Of a stretch of 43,263 bases of DNA, positions 30,922 to 38,248 are shown piece after piece. Under the pieces are notes generated by a model, which had not been told where the DNA came from, did no database searches, and worked only from the letters and a program-made list of their open reading frames with translations. The position numbers were made by a program, and so were the translations under genes. Source of the DNA: an uncultured Eubacteriales bacterium (lineage in GTDB: Bacteria > Bacillota > Clostridia > Oscillospirales > Oscillospiraceae); contig CABUJV010000017.1 of the NCBI GenBank assembly GCA_902492005.1, positions 1 to 43,263 on the forward strand, written 5' to 3'. How positions within the stretch are numbered: the first letter of the stretch is position 1; the number at the start of each line of letters is the position of its first letter.

Positions 30922-31053
30922 ATGGCAAAGAAAGGCATGAAGCGCCCCGAGCGTACCCACACCCGGCCGCGCAACGAGGTCCCGCCGGTGCCGGAGCTCC
31001 AGGGCCGGGCCAAGACCACCAAGGAAAAGGCCAAGCCCATCCCCGAGCTCTGA
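30922..31053 (+). CDS. Small basic proline-rich protein (43 aa)
   Basis: The frame reads MAKKGMKRPERTHTRPRNEV, continues PPVPELQGRAKTTKEKAKPI and ends PEL. GAGGTGAAG lies just ahead of ATG 30922. It contains the repeated ending motif P(V/I)PEL. It is basic, Pro-rich and probably unstructured. The tandem arrangement with the 44-residue gene and the strong terminator 12 bases later support it being expressed. Function unknown. Confidence 0.6.
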   Translation: MAKKGMKRPERTHTRPRNEVPPVPELQGRAKTTKEKAKPIPEL

Positions 31054-31064
31054 CCGGCGCCCAC

Positions 31065-31099
31065 AAAAAATGCACCTGCTGTTCGCAGGTGCATTTTTT
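31065..31099 (+). terminator. Rho-independent terminator
   Basis: A 15-bp stem (31065-31079 with 31085-31099) with a five-base loop ends in a seven-T run. It closes the LysM-CAP / small-protein stretch. Confidence 0.92.
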
Positions 31100-31187
31100 T
31101 GCTCCGGCCCTCCCGGCCGGACGGAATGGACCGGACGCCTGCTCCTGACGTCCGGCCACTCCAAAGGCAAGAGGAGCTCCGCATCCC

Positions 31188-32126
31188 TCAGTTCCCCTGC
31201 TCCAAGGCCCCCCGGCCGCCGGCCGCCGGCGCGCGCTCCTCCCCCGCGTACTCAAAGCTGGCGCATCGGTCGGTGTGCTCAAACAAAAGGGTCCTGCCAG
31301 CCCAGAAGCGGTAGCGCAGGCAGGCGGTAAGGCTCTCACGGACGGTGCGTCCCATGCCGCCCTCCACCGGCGCCCGCAGGGGCCAGGCCTCCCCTTCCAG
31401 GTGCTCCGCCTCCAGACGGTATATTCCCTGGCGGATCTGGGCGCCGCCGGCGGACCATCGCTCCACCCGGGCCCCCCGGTAGGTGGCCAGACGGTACTCA
31501 CGCCCGTTGTAGAGCACCGCGCAGATGCAGCCGGTAAAGCGCCCGCCCGCCATGGGGATCTCCGCGATGGACAGCATCAGGCTGCTGCACCGGGCCTCCC
31601 GCCAGGCGCACTGGGTCCAGAGATAGGCGCTGGGGAAGGACCGCCCCCGGTCGGTCTCCACATACCCCGTCCCGCCGGTGAAGTCCAGAACCGCGCCGTT
31701 GAGCGTCAGCGCCCCCTCCAGAGTGTGACCCATGCTGATCACGCCGTGGCGGCACTCCATGCCGGGCAGGAACCGGAAGGGGCCCATGATGTCCGATTTG
31801 AGGGGCGTGAAGGGGCCGCATTGCAGTGCGCCATGGAGGGAGAGGCCCCTCCCCTCCACGTTCAGCCAGATCCCCTTTCGATTGAACAAATTGCCGTCCA
31901 GCCAGATCTGGAACAGCTCTCTGGAGGCCTGGAGCGCGGATTCCGGGTACTCCAGCCACCAGGCGCCGTTCTCTGTGAGGACCTGGAGGGAGGCGCTGCG
32001 CCGCCCCGTCTGGTCCTGATGGACCGCCGGGATCAGCGCCAGCGCCCCGCCGTCCCTCGTCTGGCACTTCAGATACCAGCCCTCAAAATAGGGACCGCGC
32101 CGCCCCGCTCCATGATAATATTTCAC
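31188..32126 (-). CDS. Tocopherol cyclase-like / lipocalin-type protein
   Basis: This 312-residue protein starts MKYYHGAGRRGPYFEGWYLK. The FEGWYLK block, AVHQDQTGRRSASLQVL, GWSxx-like WWLEYPESA and the central HGVISMGHTLEGALTLNG match the tocopherol-cyclase/CrtC-like double-lipocalin family. It lacks a signal peptide and membrane segments. In plants and cyanobacteria relatives cyclise prenylquinols; in Clostridia the substrate is unknown, and a lipid-binding or cyclising role is only inferred. GTG 32126 is preferred over GTG 32135 because AGGAGG directly abuts the latter. It is a single gene with no operon partner. Confidence 0.8.
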   Translation of the reverse strand: MKYYHGAGRRGPYFEGWYLKCQTRDGGALALIPAVHQDQTGRRSASLQVLTENGAWWLEYPESALQASRELFQIWLDGNLFNRKGIWLNVEGRGLSLHGALQCGPFTPLKSDIMGPFRFLPGMECRHGVISMGHTLEGALTLNGAVLDFTGGTGYVETDRGRSFPSAYLWTQCAWREARCSSLMLSIAEIPMAGGRFTGCICAVLYNGREYRLATYRGARVERWSAGGAQIRQGIYRLEAEHLEGEAWPLRAPVEGGMGRTVRESLTACLRYRFWAGRTLLFEHTDRCASFEYAGEERAPAAGGRGALEQGN

Positions 32127-32246
32127 GCCGTACACCCTCCTGGCAGGCCCGCCGCCGGCCTTTCCGTGCTAGTATTGCGGATTTGGGCCCCCGTTATGCC
32201 CGCAGTGTGGAAGCAGTCTCCCGGCCATGCCGGGCCGCAGGCAGGC

Positions 32247-32288
32247 AAAAAAACGCCCATCCCTGACAATACTGTCAGGGATGGGCGT
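32247..32288 (-). terminator. Terminator of ferritin gene
   Basis: A perfect 16-bp stem (32288-32273 with 32268-32253) with an ATAC loop is followed by a seven-T run on the minus strand. Confidence 0.92.
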
Positions 32289-32323
32289 GCGGGTCCCCAT
32301 GCGGCGCCGGCTGGTTTTCCGGC

Positions 32324-32833
32324 TTACAGCACCAGAGAGGGCGCAGAATAGGTCCGGCCCGCCAGTTCGCTGTTGAGCATATACAGGGCCTTGGCGTCGC
32401 CGCCGAAGAGCTCCATCTTCGTGATGAGGTCCGAAGAATTTTTCTCTTCCTCCCCCTGCTCCTTGATGAACCAGTCCAGAAACTGGGTGGTGCGGAAATC
32501 GTTGGCCGCCTGCGCCGCGGCATAGATGGCGTTGATCCGTGCGGTGACATACTTCTCATGCTCCAAAGCCGCCTTCAGCGGGTCCATAAGCTCCTGGAAG
32601 ACCTTGTCCGGCTTGGCGATGGCCTCCAGCGTCACCGTCTGGCTGTTGTTGTGCAGATACTGGTAGAACAGCATCGCGTGGTCCTGTTCCTCCTTTGCCT
32701 GGATCTCAAACCAGTTGGAGAAGCCGTCCAGGCCCTTGGCGGAATAAAAATTCGCCATGTCCAGATACAGATACGCGGAATAAAACTCCTTATTGACCTG
32801 GTCGTTGAGCAGCTCGGACACTTTCTGATCCAT
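32324..32833 (-). CDS. ftnA: Ferritin (non-haem, FtnA type)
   Basis: This 169-residue four-helix-bundle protein starts MDQKVSELLNDQVNKEFYSA. Ferroxidase ligands are visible: E16 in NKEFYSAYLYLDMA, E49 and H52 in AKEEQDHAMLF, and further Glu/Gln in LEHEKYVT and IKEQGEEEKN. It forms 24-subunit cages that oxidise and store iron in the cytosol. ATG 32833 follows GGGGAGGT. Longer in-frame extensions upstream cross the promoter and are not coding. It may belong to the iron response hinted at by the DtxR-like regulator, though no operator was identified. Confidence 0.95.
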   Translation of the reverse strand: MDQKVSELLNDQVNKEFYSAYLYLDMANFYSAKGLDGFSNWFEIQAKEEQDHAMLFYQYLHNNSQTVTLEAIAKPDKVFQELMDPLKAALEHEKYVTARINAIYAAAQAANDFRTTQFLDWFIKEQGEEEKNSSDLITKMELFGGDAKALYMLNSELAGRTYSAPSLVL

Positions 32834-32918
32834 AAAAATACCTCCCCATTTTGTGTGAAATAGCCCTGCGCCTCCTTCCGGACAGGCGGAGGCCGGCACG
32901 CATTGGCTGTCGCGAATC

Positions 32919-32946
32919 AGTATAGCACGATACTCCGGGTTGTCAA
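32919..32946 (-). promoter_or_regulatory. Ferritin promoter
   Basis: On the minus strand TTGACA (32946-32941) and TATACT (32924-32919) are spaced 16 bp. Confidence 0.82.
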
Positions 32947-33040
32947 TATCCATCCGGACCAAAAATGGCCCCGCACCCGCCCTCCCGAGGCCGGAAAAAC
33001 CTGCAGATTCCCCTTGACAGGTTCTGCTCCAGGCGCTATC

Positions 33041-33230
33041 CCGGTAGAAAGCGAGGACGCCTTTGCCACCGGGCGGAAAATCGGCAGATCCGAAGGCGTG
33101 CTGGTGGGAATCTCCTCCGGTGCGGTCGTATGAGCGGCCATCCAGCTGGCCAAGCGGCCGGAAAGCAAGGGCAAGACCATCGTCGCTCTGCTCCCGGACA
33201 CCGGGGAGCGCTATCTGTCCGCCCCCCTTC
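33041..33230 (+). pseudogene. cysK: Cysteine synthase C-terminal relic
   Basis: The frame reads IPVESEDAFATGRKIGRSEG and VLVGISSGAVV, then TGA (33131-33133), then AAIQLAKRPESKGKTIVALL and PDTGERYLSAPL before a frame change. This is the last quarter of O-acetylserine sulfhydrylase (family block EGILVGISSGAA...LPDTGERYL). The stop probably replaces Trp or Leu. The PLP-lysine half is absent. It is a dead fragment between ferritin and the collagen-like gene. Confidence 0.8.
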
Positions 33231-33390
33231 GAGGACGGAGCGTCCCAGCACCCCTGCCGCACACTCGGTCGGAACGCGGGCGGGACACCGCCGGACCTGG
33301 GGAAACACGGGCGGAGCCAGCCTGCATAGAATGGACTGTGGCACCGCCACACCTCTATTTTACTATGCATGCGATGCAAAAGGAGCGCTT

Positions 33391-34521
33391 ATGAAACGAT
33401 ATTACGCTTCCGATTGGGAGCAGCGTCGTGAAAGCGACGCAGCCGCATATCTGAGCAGCAGCGGCGGGTGCTGTCCGCGGGAACCCTCCTGCTGCTGCCC
33501 GCCTCCCTGCCCGCCCCCTTGTCCGCCTTTGACCGGTCCGACCGGACCCACCGGGCCGCAGGGCATCCCGGGGCCTGACGGCGCGACCGGCCCTACCGGT
33601 CCGCAGGGCATTCCGGGGCCTAACGGCGCGACCGGGCCTGCCGGCCCCACTGGGCCCACCGGTGCGACAGGCGCTGTCGGGCCCACCGGCCCCACCGGTG
33701 CGACAGGCGAAACCGGTCCCACCGGCCCCACCGGCGCAGCAGGCGCTGTCGGGCCCACCGGCCCCACCGGTGCGACAGGCGCTGTCGGGCCCACCGGCCC
33801 CACCGGGTCTACCGGCGCAACAGGCGCTGTCGGGCCCACCGGCCCCACCGGTGCAACAGGCGCTGTCGGGCCCACCGGCCCCACCGGTGCGACAGGCGCT
33901 GTCGGGCCCACCGGCCCCACCGGGTCTACCGGCGCAACAGGCGCTGTCGGGCCCACCGGGCCCACCGGTGCAACAGGCGAAACTGGTCCCACCGGGCCGA
34001 TTGGCCCCATTGGACCTACCGGCCCTACCGGCACCTGTGTCTGTCCCTGCCGTTCTGCGGGTGAAATGGTCCTGAACGGGGGAATGGAGCAGTTCACAGG
34101 GAGTGTTCCCACCAATTGGAACACCACCAACGCGCAAAAGATATCCCAGGTAACCGCTCAGGGCCGGGTTCACACCGGCAGCTCCGCCGTCAACCTGACC
34201 GACGGCGGCGAACTGTGGCAGGATATCCGGATCACCGGCGGCTGCTATTTTGACTTCTCCTTCTTTGCCCGCGGAGAGGGGGCACAGGTCGCCATAGAGG
34301 CGTCTGTCACCTTTATGAACGCACAGGGAGGCAGCCAGAGTGGGCTGACCATTTCCATCCACAGCCAGAATCTGACCAACGACAACCGGGAGTTCGCCTA
34401 TTACCGCGGGATCACAGGTCAGGCGCCTGCCGGAGCCACGTCGGCGAGGGTTCGCTTTGCGGTCACTGCGGCCGGCGGGCAGTCTGCCGATCTGGACGAC
34501 GTGTCCTTCTCCACGGATTAA
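33391..34521 (+). CDS. Collagen-like surface protein with C-terminal beta domain
   Basis: This 376-residue protein starts MKRYYASDWEQRRESDAAAY. A Cys/Pro-rich segment spans about 27-46 (CCPREPSCCCPPPCPPPCPP). Some 55 Gly-X-Y triplets cover residues 49-214 (mostly GPTGPTGATGAV), followed by TGTCVCPC. The C-terminal 150 residues (VLNGGMEQFTGSVPTNWNTT; FSFFARGEGAQVAIEASVTF; ADLDDVSFSTD) look like a beta-sandwich, carbohydrate-binding-like head. Layout matches BclA-type exosporium or cell-surface filaments. No signal peptide is seen, fitting spore-coat delivery from the mother cell. ATG 33391 follows AAAGGAG. The Thr-rich triplets and the neighbouring glycosyltransferase suggest glycosylation. 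Confidence 0.88.
   Translation: MKRYYASDWEQRRESDAAAYLSSSGGCCPREPSCCCPPPCPPPCPPLTGPTGPTGPQGIPGPDGATGPTGPQGIPGPNGATGPAGPTGPTGATGAVGPTGPTGATGETGPTGPTGAAGAVGPTGPTGATGAVGPTGPTGSTGATGAVGPTGPTGATGAVGPTGPTGATGAVGPTGPTGSTGATGAVGPTGPTGATGETGPTGPIGPIGPTGPTGTCVCPCRSAGEMVLNGGMEQFTGSVPTNWNTTNAQKISQVTAQGRVHTGSSAVNLTDGGELWQDIRITGGCYFDFSFFARGEGAQVAIEASVTFMNAQGGSQSGLTISIHSQNLTNDNREFAYYRGITGQAPAGATSARVRFAVTAAGGQSADLDDVSFSTD
33536..34035 (+). repeat. Collagen-coding tandem repeats
   Basis: Nine-base Gly-X-Y codon triplets are grouped in higher-order 36-base units (twelve residues: VGPTGPTGATGA), with several near-identical copies between 33670 and 33970. Such arrays change length easily by slippage or recombination. 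Confidence 0.9.
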
Positions 34522-34543
34522 AGCCGCAGCCGAAAATCGGCTT

Positions 34544-34580
34544 GGGAGCGCTGTCTCAGAGGAGCAGCGCTCCCCCTTTT
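34544..34580 (+). terminator. Terminator after collagen-like gene
   Basis: A 10-bp stem (34544-34553 with 34565-34574) with an 11-base loop is followed by TTTT. It lies between the collagen-like gene and the glycosyltransferase, so the latter needs read-through or its own promoter. Confidence 0.75.
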
Positions 34581-34594
34581 AACAGGAGGAATGT

Positions 34595-35695
34595 ATGGGA
34601 AACTATCGTGTCTGCGTCTATGCGATCTGCAAGGACGAGGCGTCGTTTGTGGACCGCTGGATGGACTCCATGTCGGAGGCGGACCGGGTTGTGGTACTGG
34701 ACACCGGCTCCTCCGACGCGACCGTGGAAAAGCTGCGGGAACGGGGCGCCGAGGTGACGGTGGAGGTGATCTCCCCCTGGCGCTTCGACACCGCGCGCAA
34801 TCGCTCCTTGGAGCTGGTACCGGAGGATGCGGATATCTGTGTATGCACCGATCTGGATGAAGTGTTTCAGCCCGGCTGGCGGGAGCATCTGGAGGAGGCC
34901 TGGGCTCCCGGTGCAGGGCAGGCCGCGTACCGTTATACCTGGTCTTTCAACCCTGACGGCTCGGAAGGCGTGGTATTCTGGTACGAGAAGATACACGCCC
35001 GGCACGGGTATCGGTGGGTCCACCCGGTCCACGAGGTTCTCGCCTGGACGGGAGAAGGGGCTCCCGGGCCCATGGTGGCAGCCGAGGGGGTGCAGCTCGA
35101 TCATCACCCGGACCCCTCCAAATCCAGGGGGCAGTATCTGCCGCTGCTGGAGCTGTCCGTGGCGGAGGACCCGGAGGACGACCGGAACGTCCACTACCTG
35201 GGCCGGGAGTACCTCTACCGCGGGCGGTGGGAGGACTGCATCTCCACCCTGCAGCGCCACCTGGCCATGCCCAAAGCGGTCTGGCGGGACGAGCGGGCGG
35301 CCTCCATGCGGTATATCGCCCGGGCGTGCCTTCAGTTGGGGGAGCCCGGCCAGGCCCGGGACTGGTATCTTCGGGCGGTGGCCGAGGCGCCCCACCTGCG
35401 GGAGCCCTATATGGACCTGGCGCTGCTGCTGTATGAGCAGGAGGCGTGGGATGGGGTGCTCTATTTCACCAGCTGCGCTCTGTCCATTACCCACCGCCCC
35501 CGGACCTACGTCTGCGAGGCCGCCCCTTGGGGCAGTCTGCCCTACGATCTGCGCGCCGTCGCCTTCTACCACACCGGGCGCTTTTCTCAGGCCCTGGAAG
35601 CGGCGCAGGCGGCGCTTGCTCGGGAGCCGGGAAATGAGCGGCTGCAGGGAAATGTGGATTTGCTCAAACGCCTGAACCAGGCGGATCCGGCCTGA
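34595..35695 (+). CDS. GT2 glycosyltransferase with TPR tail
   Basis: This 366-residue protein has a GT-A domain at about 1-215: YRVCVYAICKDEASFVDRWM, VVVLDTGSSDATVEKL and CVCTDLDEVFQPGW, where DLDE is the DxD-type metal site. HPVHEVLAW and the HHPDPSKSRGQYLPLLE block follow. TPR-like helices make up the rest (NVHYLGREYLYRGRWEDCIS; MRYIARACLQLGEPGQARDW; YHTGRFSQALEAAQAALA). This GT2-TPR architecture matches SgtA/SunS-like protein glycosyltransferases. ATG 34595 follows AGGAGG. Its place after the collagen-like gene suggests that protein as acceptor. Confidence 0.88.
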   Translation: MGNYRVCVYAICKDEASFVDRWMDSMSEADRVVVLDTGSSDATVEKLRERGAEVTVEVISPWRFDTARNRSLELVPEDADICVCTDLDEVFQPGWREHLEEAWAPGAGQAAYRYTWSFNPDGSEGVVFWYEKIHARHGYRWVHPVHEVLAWTGEGAPGPMVAAEGVQLDHHPDPSKSRGQYLPLLELSVAEDPEDDRNVHYLGREYLYRGRWEDCISTLQRHLAMPKAVWRDERAASMRYIARACLQLGEPGQARDWYLRAVAEAPHLREPYMDLALLLYEQEAWDGVLYFTSCALSITHRPRTYVCEAAPWGSLPYDLRAVAFYHTGRFSQALEAAQAALAREPGNERLQGNVDLLKRLNQADPA

Positions 35696-35732
35696 TGGGA
35701 AACAGAGCGGATTAAGAGCACTCTGACCTTTG

Positions 35733-35770
35733 AAAAAAGCCGGAGCAAGCGATATACAGCTTGCTCCGGC
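35733..35770 (-). terminator. tRNA operon terminator
   Basis: A perfect 12-bp stem (35770-35759 with 35750-35739) is followed by six T on the minus strand, just after tRNA-Lys. Confidence 0.9.
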
Positions 35771-35771
35771 G

Positions 35772-35847
35772 TGGTGACCCGTCGGAGATTCGAACTCCGG
35801 ACACCCTGCTTAAAAGGCAGGTGCTCTGCCGACTGAGCTAACGGGTC
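35772..35847 (-). tRNA. tRNA-Lys (anticodon TTT)
   Basis: This 76-base cloverleaf has an encoded CCA. Acceptor GACCCGT pairs with ACGGGTC, and the anticodon loop is CTTTTAA between CCTGC and GCAGG. It is the last gene of the tRNA operon. Confidence 0.97.
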
Positions 35848-35905
35848 ACATCTCTATAGCACCACGCGTTTTCTCCCGTCTGCGGTCAAAAATGCGTGCT
35901 TTTTT

Positions 35906-35980
35906 TGGCTGGGATGGCTGGACTCGAACCAGCGAATGCGGGAGTCAAAGTCCCGTGCCTTACCACTTGGCTACACCCCA
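35906..35980 (-). tRNA. tRNA-Gln (anticodon TTG)
   Basis: This 75-base cloverleaf with CCA has anticodon loop CTTTGAC between CGGGA and TCCCG. The acceptor begins TGGGGTG, a usual Gln feature. Confidence 0.97.
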
Positions 35981-36042
35981 TCAGGCTGGTTCCAAAGCAA
36001 GAGGCCGGAGCGGACGCTCCGGCCCTTCCGCCTTGAGATTTA

Positions 36043-36119
36043 TGGGGTGGGTGACGGGACTCGAACCCGCGACACTCGGAACCACAATCCGATGCTCTAC
36101 CAACTGAACTACACCCACC
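36043..36119 (-). tRNA. tRNA-His (anticodon GTG)
   Basis: Cloverleaf with CCA; anticodon loop TTGTGGT between TCGGA and TCCGA. The extra 5' G (G-1) opposite discriminator C, typical of tRNA-His, is encoded at 36119. Confidence 0.97.
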
Positions 36120-36143
36120 ATAGGCTTGCGGAGTCGGTGCAAA

Positions 36144-36220
<77 letters not shown>

Positions 36221-36223
36221 GTA

Positions 36224-36297
36224 TGGAGCGGGTGATGGGAATCGAACCCACGCGACCAGCTTGGAAGGCTGGGATTCTACCATTGAACTACACCCGC
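36224..36297 (-). tRNA. tRNA-Gly (anticodon TCC)
   Basis: This 74-base cloverleaf with CCA has acceptor GCGGGTG with CACCCGC and anticodon loop CTTCCAA. It is the first gene of the leftward tRNA operon, only 3 bases from tRNA-Arg. Confidence 0.97.
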
Positions 36298-36332
36298 ATG
36301 GGAGCGGCACTCCAAGGAATGTCAGCCATAGT

Positions 36333-36362
36333 ATATTAGCATAGATCACGCAGGCTTGTCAA
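36333..36362 (-). promoter_or_regulatory. tRNA operon promoter
   Basis: On the minus strand TTGACA (36362-36357) and TAATAT (36338-36333) are spaced 18 bp, about 35 bases before tRNA-Gly. Confidence 0.75.
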
Positions 36363-36389
36363 TCCTTTTTTCGCCATACGCGCTTTTTT

Positions 36390-37448
36390 TCAGCGCAGTG
36401 CGGCGTCGCAGTAGGCGCAGCAGTCCACGCCGCTGTTCTGCTTTACCAGCGGCGGCAGATACAACTCGGTCTGGGTGATGCACCGGGGGTTGGAGCACAC
36501 CGGCCGGGTACCGATCTCCACCGGGTCGGGCGTCCGGCGCTCCTGATTGGCCAGATCGGTCAGAAGAGCCATGCGGGCGAACATGCCGTAGCGGGCCTGC
36601 TCAAAGTAGACCGCCCGGGGATCGTCGTCCACATCCACCGTGATCTCGTCTACCCGGGGCAGAGGGTGCATCACCAGCAGGTTCTTTTTGGCCCGGTCCA
36701 GCTTCCGCCGGGTCAGGATATAGACCCCCTTGTTGCGCTCATACTCCAGCGGGTCCACGAAACGCTCCCGCTGGATGCGGGTCATATACAGCACATCCAG
36801 AGAGGGGATGACCGACTCCAGGCCGGTGACCTCGGTGAACCACATTCCGTTCTCCCGCATAAAGGCACGCATATACTCGGGGACGGCCAACTCCCGGGGG
36901 GAGATCAGGAAAAACTTGATGCCGCCGAACTTGGCCATGGCTTTGATGAGGGAGTGAACGGTCCGACCGTTCTTCAGGTCGCCGCACAGGCCCACGGACA
37001 GCCCGTCCACCCCGCCCCGCAGACGGGTGATGGTGGTCAGGTCGGCGGTGGTCTGGGTCGGGTGCATGTGGCCTCCGTCTCCGGCGTTGATAACCGGAAC
37101 GTGGGAGTAGAGGGCGGCCGCCTTGGCCGCGCCCTCCCTGGGATTGCGCATGACCACCACGTCAGCATAGCCGGACACCATTTTGATGGTGTCCTTCAGG
37201 GTCTCGCCCTTGGCCACGGAGGAGGAATTGGGGTCGGCAAAGCCGAACACCGTGCCGCCCACCCGCAGCATGGCGGTCTGGAAGGAAAAGTTGGTCCGGG
37301 TGGAGGGCTCGTAAAACAGGCTGGCCATCACCTTTCCCCGGCATGCGTCCAAAAAATCAGCGGGGTGGTCCATGATGTCGCTGCACCGGCGGTACAACGT
37401 CTCCCACTCCGCTCGTGACAAATCCCCAAAATCGATGAGATGCCGCAT
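36390..37448 (-). CDS. pyrB: Aspartate carbamoyltransferase with PyrI-like zinc module
   Basis: This 352-residue protein is a complete ATCase catalytic chain. The carbamoyl-phosphate loop STRT is at 49-52 (YEPSTRTNFSF), HMHPTQTTADL and GDLKNGRTVHSL follow, and the aspartate domain carries MHPLPRVDEI. It adds a C-terminal tail CSNPRCITQTEL...CCAYCDAAL, with Cx4C and CxxC pairs matching the zinc site of the regulatory chain PyrI. PyrI's allosteric nucleotide-binding domain is absent. The enzyme makes carbamoyl-aspartate in pyrimidine synthesis. The tail may hold catalytic trimers together. ATG 37448 has GGGACAGGGAAG upstream. No other pyr genes are adjacent. Confidence 0.93.
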   Translation of the reverse strand: MRHLIDFGDLSRAEWETLYRRCSDIMDHPADFLDACRGKVMASLFYEPSTRTNFSFQTAMLRVGGTVFGFADPNSSSVAKGETLKDTIKMVSGYADVVVMRNPREGAAKAAALYSHVPVINAGDGGHMHPTQTTADLTTITRLRGGVDGLSVGLCGDLKNGRTVHSLIKAMAKFGGIKFFLISPRELAVPEYMRAFMRENGMWFTEVTGLESVIPSLDVLYMTRIQRERFVDPLEYERNKGVYILTRRKLDRAKKNLLVMHPLPRVDEITVDVDDDPRAVYFEQARYGMFARMALLTDLANQERRTPDPVEIGTRPVCSNPRCITQTELYLPPLVKQNSGVDCCAYCDAALR

Positions 37449-37478
37449 TTCTTCCCTGTCCCCTTTTGAATTTTCCTT

Positions 37479-37507
37479 ATTTTATCACAAGCCCCACCCG
37501 CAGACAA
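37479..37507 (-). promoter_or_regulatory. pyrB promoter
   Basis: On the minus strand TTGTCT (37507-37502) and TAAAAT (37484-37479) are spaced 17 bp, 30 bases before the start codon. Confidence 0.65.
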
Positions 37508-37654
37508 GAGGCAACCCGACAAATTTCCGTCCCCCCTGACGGGCCGCAGGCCTCCTGTTCGGCGGATAGGCGGCCTGCCAAAAAATACACCGCATGATTT
37601 CGTCCGCCCCGCCCATGCTAAGAGACACAGCATGGAATGAGGTGACGGCGTCTT

Positions 37655-38215
37655 ATGGCGGCTTGGTTCTGGTATTTTGTCCTCTACAGCTTTCTGGGCT
37701 TTCTGATAGAGGTGGCGTTCGCGCGGGCCACCCATAACCCGAAAAAGGACCGGAAATGCCTGTATTTTCTTCCGCTCTGCCCGGTGTACGGGCTGGGCGT
37801 GCTCTTCCTGCTGGCCCTGCCCGCCGCCCGGTCCAATCCCTGGCTGCTGTTTCTGTGGGCCGCCCTGTCCGCCACCGGGGCGGAGTACCTCATGGACCTC
37901 TTCTATGACAAGGTGCTGGGGGTCTCCTTCTGGGATTACTCCCATCTTCCCCTGAATCTCCACGGCAGGGTCTGTCTGCTCTTTTCCTTTTGCTGGGGTA
38001 TTTTGGGCCTGATCACCGTCCGGCTGGTCCACCCTCTGGCGGCGGAGCTGGTCTCCCGTATCCCGCAGGCCGTCACCCTGCCCGCCGTCCTGTTTCTGGC
38101 GTTGGACACCGGCTTTTCCGTCTTCGTTCTCCGCCGGGACGGCACCACGGACGCGCTGATGTGGTACCGCCGTCTGCCCGCCCGCGGCGCCCGGCGCTCC
38201 CTCCCGGAAAAGTAA
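37655..38215 (+). CDS. CmpB-type putative ABC transporter permease / membrane protein
   Basis: This 186-residue membrane protein has four or five hydrophobic segments. It starts MAAWFWYFVLYSFLGFLIEV, then LYFLPLCPVYGLGVLFLLAL and TGAEYLMDLFYDKVLGVSFW. DYSHLPLNLHGRVCLLFSFCWG follows. The FLPLCPxYGxG, WDYS and NxxGRVCLxFSxxWG blocks are typical of the clostridial family labelled ABC_trans_CmpB, whose transport role is unproven. ATG 37655 follows GAGGTGA. No ATPase gene is next to it. Confidence 0.82.
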   Translation: MAAWFWYFVLYSFLGFLIEVAFARATHNPKKDRKCLYFLPLCPVYGLGVLFLLALPAARSNPWLLFLWAALSATGAEYLMDLFYDKVLGVSFWDYSHLPLNLHGRVCLLFSFCWGILGLITVRLVHPLAAELVSRIPQAVTLPAVLFLALDTGFSVFVLRRDGTTDALMWYRRLPARGARRSLPEK

Positions 38216-38216
38216 A

Positions 38217-38244
38217 GGCCGGACGGAGCCCGTTCCGTCCGGCC
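38217..38244. terminator. Hairpin between convergent genes
   Basis: An 11-bp GC stem (38217-38227 with 38234-38244) has a 6-base loop but lacks a T run. It lies between the CmpB-like gene and the leftward 70-residue gene. Confidence 0.5.
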
Positions 38245-38248
38245 CTCC

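Noticed and set aside
33536..34035. Possible CRISPR array
   Set aside because: The repeat is in-frame collagen coding with no unique spacers and no cas genes nearby.
33402..34130. A 242-residue leftward collagen-like frame (GPVGPV repeats)
   Set aside because: It is the mirror of the Gly-X-Y coding repeat, since GGN/CCN triplets read as Gly-Pro on both strands. It lacks a ribosome binding site and stops outside the repeat with no domain.
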